Positions 1 to 6,844 of a stretch of 9,891 nucleotides of DNA are shown here, piece by piece. The stretch is from NCBI GenBank assembly GCA_018825925.1, contig JAHKAT010000265.1:1-9891 (forward strand). The letters are read 5' to 3'. Both the position numbers and the translations under genes were made by a program. Positions within the stretch are counted from its first letter, which is position 1, and each line of letters begins with the position of its first letter. Origin of the DNA: Bacteroidota bacterium. Lineage in GTDB: Bacteria > Bacteroidota > Bacteroidia > Flavobacteriales_D > Crocinitomicaceae. Below the pieces are notes generated by a model. The model saw nothing but the letters and a program-made list of their open reading frames with translations. It was not told the DNA's origin and ran no database searches.

Positions 1-1
1 G

Positions 2-292
2 GATAGCTTTATAGAGTCTTTGGATTTGTTGTACGTGTCGTTTGATGTCGATTCGATGGATCCAGATTTGACTTCCTATGGAACCGGAACCCCTGTTAAA
101 AATGGTTTAACGCCTGATGAGGCGAAAGAAATTTTGACTTTTTTGGGGAAGCAACAAAAACTTGTCTGCCTTGAATTTGTAGAGGTTAATCCATGTTTAG
201 ATAATAAATTGAATAAAATGGCTGAAGTTACTTTTGAATTAATCAAAACTTCGGCTGAAATGATTGAAAAAAGAGAATGGAACAAGAAATAA
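2..292 (+). CDS. Arginase-family hydrolase, C-terminal fragment (5' end outside window)
   Basis: This is the last 96 residues of an arginase (L-arginine to ornithine plus urea, cytoplasmic, Mn-dependent). The frame is open to the left edge, so the gene is cut by the window and not broken. The visible residues hold the family metal-site motif SFDVDSMDP (bases 38-64), whose first two Asp (44-46 and 50-52) are the expected Mn ligands. They are followed by GTGTP, NGLTPDEA, and EVNP (182-193), whose Glu normally contacts the substrate guanidinium. The earlier His and DxHxD ligand motifs lie off the window. The tail LDNKLNKMAE resembles arginases of Bacteroidota more than agmatinases, but agmatinase or formimidoylglutamase cannot be fully excluded without the N-terminal half. 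The stop codon (290-292) lies inside the start of argS, a 16-bp overlap, so the genes are probably co-transcribed and translationally coupled. Confidence 0.85.
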   Translation, partial: DSFIESLDLLYVSFDVDSMDPDLTSYGTGTPVKNGLTPDEAKEILTFLGKQQKLVCLEFVEVNPCLDNKLNKMAEVTFELIKTSAEMIEKREWNKK

Positions 293-2172
293 AAAAGATT
301 GTTTTTGAAAAGGCAATTGAAATATTTGGACAAATAATTCCAGAAAAAATAATACAAACACAAAAAACCAGAGGTGATGTTAAGGGAGACTTAACTTTGG
401 TACTCTTCCCAATTGTTGGGATGTTAAAATCATCTCCTCAAGAGATTGGAAATAAAATAGGAGATTTTTTAGTTTCCAATACACAATGGATTGATTCCTA
501 TGAAGTTGCAGGTGGATTTTTGAATTTAGTGGCAAGTCAAGAATACTGGTTGAATCGATTGAAGGAGATAAACGCTGAGGCCGAATATGGTTTTGCTCAG
601 CCCAATTCTAAAATCCCAATGATGGTTGAGTATAGCTCACCGAATACCAATAAGCCATTACATCTCGGCCATTTAAGAAATATATTTCTAGGCCATGCCG
701 TTGCTGAAATTTTGAAAGCAAATGGTCATGAAGTGATTAAAACTCAAATTATTAACGACCGAGGAATACATATTTGTAAAAGTATGTTGGCATGGGAGCG
801 CTTTTCTCCCGAAAATGATAAAGGGGAAAAAGAAACACCTTCTAATACCGGTTTAAAAGGCGATAAGTTAGTAGGAAAATATTATGTAGAATTCGACAAG
901 AATTTTGTTAGAGAAGCTAAAGAAATCATTGCAAAATGGGAGGATTCTGAATTTGACGGGTTTGAAAACGAAGTAGTTCTAGAATATCAAAAACTGCATG
1001 CACTAAAGGAAGGAAAAGACGAAAAAACCATCAAAGGCTTGGATGCCAAAATTTTAGATTTAGCTAAAAATCAAACCGGACTATTGCGCGATGCAAAAGA
1101 GATGTTGGTGAAATGGGAAGCTCGAGACCCTCAAACGTATCTTCTTTGGAACACAATGAATGGTTGGGTGTACGAAGGTTTTGAATCGACTTATAAAATG
1201 ATGGGGGTAGAATTTGATAAGGTATATTACGAATCTGACACCTTTATTTTAGGCAAGGACTTAGTAATGGAAGGCTTGGAAAAGGATATTTTTTATCAAA
1301 AAGAGGATGGATCTATTTGGGTGGATTTGACTGCAGACGGTTTGGATGAAAAACTGTTATTACGATCGGATGGCACCGCCGTTTATATGACGCAAGACAT
1401 GGGAACGGCCAAAGATCGTTTCGCTGATTTTCCGAATTTAGGGGGAATGATTTATACCGTTGGAAACGAGCAAGACTATCATTTCAAGGTTTTGTTTTTG
1501 ATTCTTCAAAAATTAGGTTTTGCCTGGGCCAACAATTGTCATCACCTTAGTTATGGTATGGTTGATTTACCTTCAGGGAAAATGAAATCTCGAGAAGGAA
1601 CCGTTGTAGATGCTGACGATTTAATGGCTGAGGTGGTGCAAAAAGCGAAAGAGGCAACTTTGGACCGCGGTCATATTGCAGATATGTCAGAAAATGAGGT
1701 AGATACACTTTGCAATTTGATAGGCATGGGTGGATTAAAGTACTATCTGTTAAAGGTAGACCCTAAAAAACGCATGCTTTTTGACCCAGCAGAATCAATT
1801 GAATTAAACGGAAATACAGGACCTTTTATACAATATGCCTATGCTCGAATTCAATCGCTTCTCAGAAAGGGTGAGGTTTCCTCCCTCTCACAAGAGCTTG
1901 TTTTTAGTGATGTGGAAATAGAGTTATTAAAAAAGCTGAACGATGCACCGAAGGCTTTGGAGGAGGCCGCTCAACAGTTGGCACCCTCATTAATAGCTAA
2001 TTATTTATTTGAATTGGTGAAAGCTTTTAATCATTTCTATCAAAACGTCACTATTTTCGGTGAGGAGGTTGAGGACTTGAAAAATATGCGACTTGTCTTA
2101 AGCGACAATGTTGGAAAAGTGATAAAATCCTATTTCAATCTATTGGGAATACAGGTTCCTTCGAAAATGTAG
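277..2172 (+). CDS. argS: Arginyl-tRNA synthetase (class I)
   Basis: This enzyme joins arginine to tRNA-Arg using ATP in the cytoplasm. The 631 residues form a complete class I ArgS. An N-terminal tRNA-contact domain spans about 1-85. The catalytic Rossmann domain carries the HIGH signature as HLGH (129-132) after SPNTNKPL, and a KMSKS-type loop KMKSREGT (435-442). The helical DALR anticodon-binding domain starts near GNTGPFIQYAYAR (512-524) and runs to the end. The protein is longer than E. coli ArgS (about 577) because of an insertion at about 180-290, a known feature of Bacteroidota ArgS. Here the insertion contains a near-duplicate motif: REAKEIIAKWE at 212-222 and RDAKEMLVKWE at 271-281. 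The ATG at 277 gives a normal N-terminus and overlaps the arginase stop. There is no clear Shine-Dalgarno sequence, as is usual in this phylum. It is the last gene of its unit, with a terminator 24 bp after the stop. Confidence 0.97.
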   Translation: MEQEIKKIVFEKAIEIFGQIIPEKIIQTQKTRGDVKGDLTLVLFPIVGMLKSSPQEIGNKIGDFLVSNTQWIDSYEVAGGFLNLVASQEYWLNRLKEINAEAEYGFAQPNSKIPMMVEYSSPNTNKPLHLGHLRNIFLGHAVAEILKANGHEVIKTQIINDRGIHICKSMLAWERFSPENDKGEKETPSNTGLKGDKLVGKYYVEFDKNFVREAKEIIAKWEDSEFDGFENEVVLEYQKLHALKEGKDEKTIKGLDAKILDLAKNQTGLLRDAKEMLVKWEARDPQTYLLWNTMNGWVYEGFESTYKMMGVEFDKVYYESDTFILGKDLVMEGLEKDIFYQKEDGSIWVDLTADGLDEKLLLRSDGTAVYMTQDMGTAKDRFADFPNLGGMIYTVGNEQDYHFKVLFLILQKLGFAWANNCHHLSYGMVDLPSGKMKSREGTVVDADDLMAEVVQKAKEATLDRGHIADMSENEVDTLCNLIGMGGLKYYLLKVDPKKRMLFDPAESIELNGNTGPFIQYAYARIQSLLRKGEVSSLSQELVFSDVEIELLKKLNDAPKALEEAAQQLAPSLIANYLFELVKAFNHFYQNVTIFGEEVEDLKNMRLVLSDNVGKVIKSYFNLLGIQVPSKM

Positions 2173-2196
2173 AAAAATAATTTAATGAATAATTGG

Positions 2197-2231
2197 ATTG
2201 GGTACCTTACTTAAGGTATCCAATTTTTTTT
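2197..2231 (+). terminator. Intrinsic terminator after argS
   Basis: A 12-bp stem (2197-2208 with 2213-2224) has a single G-U wobble (2202 with 2219) and closes on the 4-base loop ACTT. It runs directly into eight T (2224-2231). Its place 24 bp after the argS stop fits termination of the arginase-argS transcript before the next gene. Confidence 0.88.
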
Positions 2232-2467
2232 GCTCTAACACCCTGTTTTTCTTTTCATTATACACGTGCTTTTTGTGTAAAATAACCAAAAACTGATTTG
2301 ATTCTGTTGAGTGAAAATGGTTTAAATCAATGTTTAAAGGGTTTAATAAATGATAAACGGAATTAAATTCAATTTTAAATGCAACTATTATCTTATGCGT
2401 GCCGTCTTTGTTGTGAGTGAAATTTGATTCGATAGATTTCTATTCGAGTTAATGAATTAATTGAATT
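2232..2467. other. AT-rich intergenic region upstream of the secreted modular protein
   Basis: I see no plausible coding frame or RNA gene here. The stretch holds three direct copies of GTTTAA (2320-2325, 2332-2337, 2341-2346) and a short bulged hairpin (2429-2435 with 2440-2447, loop ATTT). A weak Bacteroidota-type promoter candidate lies close to the next start codon. At 236 bp beyond the terminator it is the only sizeable non-coding space in the window, so transcription of the next gene probably starts here. Confidence 0.6.
2411..2440 (+). promoter_or_regulatory. Candidate Bacteroidota-type promoter for the secreted modular protein gene
   Basis: TTG (2411-2413) is followed after 19 bp by TAGATTTC (2433-2440). 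This matches 7 of 8 positions of the Bacteroidota -7 consensus TAnnTTTG with suitable spacing to a -33 TTG. It would start RNA near 2447, giving a leader of about 20 nt before the ATG at 2468. The last base mismatches, and such AT-rich matches occur by chance, so this is a weak call. Confidence 0.3.
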
Positions 2468-5400
2468 ATGAAGAGTACATTTTTTATAACCTTAGTATTT
2501 TCCACCTTAACCTTATTATCATTTAGTCAGGTAACCAAAGTTGAGCACCTGAAAGAGAACAAAGAACACGATCACGCATCGCATTCCGACGGTTCTTTGA
2601 ATTTGGGGAAATATGTCAATCAATTGGCCGGTTTCAACCTAGATTCTGCCAATCAAGTTTTTAATGCTTTAGGATATCATGAAAATGAGCGTTTTGGAAA
2701 TATTCAATACATGAAAACGCAATATTTAATTAAAAAATATCCAGAGCTTTTTAAGAAAAAAGGTGATGATGTAATCATTCCGATGAAAAGTGCAAATTGT
2801 CCAAATGCTGGTTTTGAAAACTTGACTTTCCAACCACAGTGGGCAGGAGGAACATCGACGATTACTGTTCCTTTTGCGAATACCTCAATTATTTCAAATG
2901 GAATTAATGCTGCGGCAAATGACCCGCTAGCAAGACATACCATATTAACTTCACCGGCAGTAAATAATAACCCGCTGTTCGGTGCTATTGTAGGATATGA
3001 CCCTGTTGCAATTAACCCAAATACAGGAATTGCAGCCATTCCTTTCGTTGCGCCTAACGGTAACGGTTCATCTGTTCGATTGGGTAATTCAAATGATGGA
3101 TACGAAAGAGAGCGTTTGCGATATGTGATTAATGTAACACCAAGTAATAAATCCTTTTACTATCAATTTGCCGTTGTGCTTCAAAACCCAAGTTCACACA
3201 CAGTTAATGATCAGCCCTATTTTAAAATTTCATTTTTCGACCAGAACAATCAATTGGTAGGAGGAAACTGCGGGCAGTACAATGTTATTTCTTCACAAGC
3301 GGCTACTGATACTTCATTTAAACTGGCTCAATCTGGTAGTAATGCCGTTTATTATCGACCATGGGATAGAATTGATGTTGATTTAACACAATATATAGGT
3401 CAACAAATTACTGTGGAATTTGAAACTGGCGATTGTAACCTCGGTGGTCATTATGGTTATGCTTATATAGATGCAGGTTGTCAAGAATCTATTGACACAG
3501 AAGTCAATTTTTGTGCTGGAGATCCCTTTGCAGAGCTAGTTGCTCCAGCTGGTTTTACGAACTACCAATGGTACGGACCAAATTCTTCAACCACTGCTCT
3601 AGTGGGTGAAACAAATGATACTTTAATTATTAATTCTCCAAATGTTTTGGATACGTTTTATGTGGCGATTTCAACCTTGAACGGTTGTCAAATATTTCAA
3701 GAAATCGTAATTAATTTTTCAGTTCTAAAAGTAAAAAACATTAGTACGGTTGGAACCTGTTTTGGATCAAATATAGGTTCTGTGGAAATTGAAATGACCG
3801 GCAGCAATCAGGGCTATAATTTTAATTTTCAGCCTATAAATATTCAGAATAATCTCGGGAAATTGGATTCGCTTTATGCAGGCACCTATTTAGTGCATGT
3901 TTCAGCACCAAATCCAACCTGTGGAATCGTAGATACTACTTTTACAATCTCGGTTCCCCAGATATATCCATCCAATGTTACAGCAAAATTTTGTGAAGGG
4001 ATCGGTGAGGTAACTTCTCCTTTGTCCAACAACTATAAATGGTATGATCACAATCAAAATCTAATTCCTTCTCCAATCGGAACTTCTCAAACAATTATTG
4101 ATTCTTCAGCTTATGTTGGAAAGAAATATTATTTGGTGTACCAACTTTCTTCTGGATGTTATGATTCTTTAGTCTATACTTTTTTTGATAACAAAACAGG
4201 AAGCGCTGCTATAATTGAACGTCCGAAGGGATCTAAATTCTGTCGTTCCGTGAGGATTAAATTTGATGATTTTACGCCTAACTCCAATGAATTGACGTTC
4301 TCAGTGAATGGCCCTGCAGGTTACAATGTGGTTTGGTATGATACTTTGTTCACTCAATTTGAAGATGATGGACTTGATACTGGACTATATTTTGTTCGAT
4401 TTATCGATGAGGGATGTATTTATGATACTACTTTTAGAATTGTTGATTTACTTTCTGACTCTGTAAAGAACTTTATTTTCTGTCCTACTGATGAGTATTT
4501 CCTCTCTTCAATTTCAACGGGAAATCACCAGTGGACCAATCCGCTAGGAACCGTAATAAGTACCAATAAAAATGTAAGTATTTCAAATATAATTGAAGGT
4601 GCATATATTGACTCATGCCAAGTTACTCCTGGGTGTTATGAATTAACGACTTTTAATCTAGATTCTATCACCATTGAAACAGGGTATTCGGTGGATGATA
4701 ATTTCTGTAATGGAGGCAGTGATGGTGCGATTTATATGGAGTATAAAAATGGACCTCCTGGAAACACTGTTTTTATTGCTACAGGAAATGGTATAACGGC
4801 TCAAGGGGATACTCTGACTGGCCTACCTTCAGGCTATTATGTTGTTCAAACGAAAGTGTTAAATTGTGTGCATTCGGATACTATTTTTGTTGGGGAACCA
4901 CCAATATCAGGGGATACTTTAACCATTTATGCAGAGATTTGCGATGAATTGACGAATGTTTATTTAGAAGCTCCAAAAGGATATTTGAACTATCAATGGT
5001 ATTTGAATGGCAATGAAATTAACGGACAAAATGAAGATTATTTAGGGATTTCTTATCCGAATAACCTCGGTAATTATTCGGTGACATACAGTGTCCCGCC
5101 TTTAGGTTGTACTAAAAAAACAATCAAATTTGAAACGCAGCCATTCCATTTTGATTTCGAACCATCGGACTTAAACAATGTGTTTACCCCGAATACGGAT
5201 ATGGTCAATAATTTTTATCATCCTTTCCACGATGCGAATTGGCCAGTGAAGGATATTTCTGAAATTACTAGATCATATCGAATGGTTATATACAATCGTT
5301 GGGGAAATAAAATTTGGGAAACTGAGGATTATACTGAAGGTTGGAATGGTATTACCATGAAGGGAAATCTAGTAGATGACGGCGTTTATTATGCTGAAAT

Positions 5401-5473
5401 ACAATACGCACAAAAATGTGAATCTCCAGATTATATATTTAAAACAGTACAAAAAATTCAAGTGGTTAGATAA
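2468..5473 (+). CDS. Secreted modular surface protein with T9SS type B (gliding motility-associated) C-terminal domain
   Basis: This 1001-residue protein is probably exported by Sec and then moved to the cell surface by the type IX secretion system. A signal peptide covers about residues 1-20 (Lys at 2, hydrophobic core, SFSQ end). A short His-containing segment follows (His 27, 34, 36, 39). Residues 111-338 form an N-terminal beta-rich domain of a kind common in large Bacteroidota surface proteins, opening with CPNAGFE and closing with GHYGYAYIDAGC. Seven modules follow, each bounded by a Cys pair. Those at 431-485 and 747-800 resemble SprB-type repeats, while the others are Ig/PKD-like with WY cores. 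Residues from about 900 on match the gliding-motility C-terminal (CHU_C-type) domain, with VFTPNTD (905-911), IYNRWGN (941-947), GWNG and GVYYAEI. No enzyme motif is visible, so adhesin or structural surface protein is the best inference. No PorP/SprF-like partner gene lies next to it. The start is fixed by the signal peptide. Confidence 0.9.
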   Translation: MKSTFFITLVFSTLTLLSFSQVTKVEHLKENKEHDHASHSDGSLNLGKYVNQLAGFNLDSANQVFNALGYHENERFGNIQYMKTQYLIKKYPELFKKKGDDVIIPMKSANCPNAGFENLTFQPQWAGGTSTITVPFANTSIISNGINAAANDPLARHTILTSPAVNNNPLFGAIVGYDPVAINPNTGIAAIPFVAPNGNGSSVRLGNSNDGYERERLRYVINVTPSNKSFYYQFAVVLQNPSSHTVNDQPYFKISFFDQNNQLVGGNCGQYNVISSQAATDTSFKLAQSGSNAVYYRPWDRIDVDLTQYIGQQITVEFETGDCNLGGHYGYAYIDAGCQESIDTEVNFCAGDPFAELVAPAGFTNYQWYGPNSSTTALVGETNDTLIINSPNVLDTFYVAISTLNGCQIFQEIVINFSVLKVKNISTVGTCFGSNIGSVEIEMTGSNQGYNFNFQPINIQNNLGKLDSLYAGTYLVHVSAPNPTCGIVDTTFTISVPQIYPSNVTAKFCEGIGEVTSPLSNNYKWYDHNQNLIPSPIGTSQTIIDSSAYVGKKYYLVYQLSSGCYDSLVYTFFDNKTGSAAIIERPKGSKFCRSVRIKFDDFTPNSNELTFSVNGPAGYNVVWYDTLFTQFEDDGLDTGLYFVRFIDEGCIYDTTFRIVDLLSDSVKNFIFCPTDEYFLSSISTGNHQWTNPLGTVISTNKNVSISNIIEGAYIDSCQVTPGCYELTTFNLDSITIETGYSVDDNFCNGGSDGAIYMEYKNGPPGNTVFIATGNGITAQGDTLTGLPSGYYVVQTKVLNCVHSDTIFVGEPPISGDTLTIYAEICDELTNVYLEAPKGYLNYQWYLNGNEINGQNEDYLGISYPNNLGNYSVTYSVPPLGCTKKTIKFETQPFHFDFEPSDLNNVFTPNTDMVNNFYHPFHDANWPVKDISEITRSYRMVIYNRWGNKIWETEDYTEGWNGITMKGNLVDDGVYYAEIQYAQKCESPDYIFKTVQKIQVVR
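3512..5110 (+). repeat. Seven cysteine-paired protein modules at ~79-residue pitch
   Basis: Within the secreted protein, the opening Cys residues fall at 349, 431, 509, 592, 672, 747 and 825, which is 75 to 83 residues apart. Their partner Cys fall at 407, 485, 564, 650, 717 or 723, 800 and 881. Five modules carry a QW, KW or VW core, four of them as WY (for example NYQWYG, NYKWYD, NVVWYD, NYQWYL). The modules are diverged at DNA level; the clearest DNA identity is GATACTACTTTTA at 3932-3944 and 4424-4436, encoding DTTF just after the closing Cys of modules 2 and 4. The array is therefore old and not a recent tandem expansion. Confidence 0.7.
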
Positions 5474-5497
5474 TTACACTACATATGCTAAACCAAA

Positions 5498-5525
5498 GTA
5501 AAAAGGGACGAAAGTCCCTTTTTAC
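5498..5525. terminator. Bidirectional intrinsic terminator between convergent genes
   Basis: A perfect 12-bp inverted repeat (5498-5509 with 5514-5525) has a GAAA loop on the + strand. The five T of the right arm are matched by five A of the left arm, so both strands read as a hairpin with a T tract. It lies 24 bp after the + strand stop (5473) and 2 bp from the last base of the - strand stop codon (5528), so it can end both converging transcripts. Confidence 0.9.
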
Positions 5526-5527
5526 GT

Positions 5528-6844
5528 TTATAATTCTTTCTTAAAAGGTATTGTTGCGCCCGACTGGTATAACACAAATTGATCCTCTTCGAAAACAATT
5601 TTAATACCTCCTGAATCAAAAACAAAGGTGTCTTTGCTTATCGCGTCCAAGGGAAATGAATTTTGACTGGTTGCTTGAGCTTCCAATCGATTGCCTTTTT
5701 GACGCACTTCAATTTTCATTTTAAGGTCTTCATTGGCATATGTACCCACATACTGAGCTAATTCTTCAGGTGATAGAGTAATAACAAGCTCTTCAAAAGA
5801 AACAGGCTCAGTTTTGATTCCATTGAAATAATCTAGTGAGGTTTGAACGATCTCATTTCGGGCTAATTTGATTGCATTTCCACAAAAAGCAACAATTATA
5901 TTTTGCTCAGGCATGGAAAAAAGAATGGATTGAAAACCATCAATTCCTCCAGTATGACCATAGGCTTCTATACCTGATTTAGGCATATGAAACAATCCCA
6001 AACCGTAATTATTCTTCCATGTTTTCATTTCCTCGAAAGAAGTGGCTGAAACCAGTTTTCCTTTTTCCAAGGCATTAAAAAACAGTACTAATTCACGAGG
6101 ATTTGAAACGATGGATCCAGCACCAATAGTAATTGTACCGTTTGTTTGGGTTGCCTCCAACCAAGTTCCCGAATAATAAAATGAAAGGGCTTCTCTGTTT
6201 CTCGTTTCAAAATCAACAGCGTGGTAGGTTTTCTTTAATTTCAAGGGTTTTGTAATTCTTGCTTTAATAATTTCGGCGTAGGGTTTTTTATCGATGTCTT
6301 CTAAGATATAACTGAGTAGCGTGTAACCTGTGTTGCTATAGCTGAATGTGGAATCAGGAGGAAAGGTGGTTCCGTTTTTAATAAACAAAGCTATGTGATC
6401 CTCCCTAGTTCTATGGCTGCTCATAAATGATTGATAATCATTGTTTTCAGTAAAATTGAATAATCCGCTTCTATGTCTCAATAAATGTTCTATCGTTATT
6501 TGATTTGCATTCGGGATTTCAGGAAAAAACGTACTCAAGTTTTCTTTCAATTCTAATTTTTTCTCTTCGACCAATTGCATGATACATATTGCGGTAAAAA
6601 TTTTAGAAATTGAACCTATCCTATATTTTGTCTTTTTGGTATTGGCAACTTTGGGCGCAAGGGAACTGTAACCATAGTCTGTTGCATATTGTATTTTGCC
6701 GTTTTTAAAAATGGCGATACTTCCCATACCTTGATTGTATTTTTCAATAGAATCAAAATACTGATCAATCAACTGAATATTACCTTGTGACCATCCAATT
6801 TGGGTTACGAATAGTAATTGAATTAAAACGATTAACTTTTTCAT
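5528..6844 (-). CDS. Secreted serine hydrolase, beta-lactamase / class C penicillin-binding family (S12-like)
   Basis: This 438-residue envelope protein belongs to the serine beta-lactamase-like family, which includes D-Ala-D-Ala carboxypeptidases, D-aminopeptidases, esterases and AmpC-type enzymes. A signal peptide spans about 1-20 (MKK start, hydrophobic core, WSQ end) and has no lipobox, so a periplasmic place is likely. All three catalytic motifs are intact: SxxK as SISK with nucleophile Ser78 and Lys81, YxN as YSN (169-171), and the KTG-type triad as HTG (297-299). His in the triad is common in the esterase/peptidase branches and less typical of true class C beta-lactamases, so antibiotic hydrolysis should not be assumed. 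Residues from about 358 to 438 form a separate beta-rich tail like those added to many such hydrolases. The ATG directly follows the TAA stop of the upstream M1 peptidase gene, with no base between, so the two are co-transcribed and probably translationally coupled. The substrate is unknown. Confidence 0.92.
   Translation of the reverse strand: MKKLIVLIQLLFVTQIGWSQGNIQLIDQYFDSIEKYNQGMGSIAIFKNGKIQYATDYGYSSLAPKVANTKKTKYRIGSISKIFTAICIMQLVEEKKLELKENLSTFFPEIPNANQITIEHLLRHRSGLFNFTENNDYQSFMSSHRTREDHIALFIKNGTTFPPDSTFSYSNTGYTLLSYILEDIDKKPYAEIIKARITKPLKLKKTYHAVDFETRNREALSFYYSGTWLEATQTNGTITIGAGSIVSNPRELVLFFNALEKGKLVSATSFEEMKTWKNNYGLGLFHMPKSGIEAYGHTGGIDGFQSILFSMPEQNIIVAFCGNAIKLARNEIVQTSLDYFNGIKTEPVSFEELVITLSPEELAQYVGTYANEDLKMKIEVRQKGNRLEAQATSQNSFPLDAISKDTFVFDSGGIKIVFEEDQFVLYQSGATIPFKKEL

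Noticed and set aside
76..363. Open frame on the - strand opposite the arginase/argS junction
   Set aside because: It lies antisense to two well-supported genes, and its Phe/Lys/Asn-rich product has no recognisable motif.
2255..2280. Short inverted repeat TACAC / GTGTA as a possible hairpin
   Set aside because: Only five pairs around a nine-base loop, with no T tract or conserved context; expected by chance in AT-rich DNA.
2704..3039. Open frame of 111 codons on the - strand inside the surface-protein gene
   Set aside because: The + strand frame carries clear domain motifs across the whole stretch, and the antisense product matches nothing I recognise.
5528..6844. Antibiotic-resistance class C beta-lactamase
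   Set aside because: The fold family fits, but the HTG triad and extra C-terminal domain point to the wider peptidase/esterase branches. Nothing in the window supports a resistance role.
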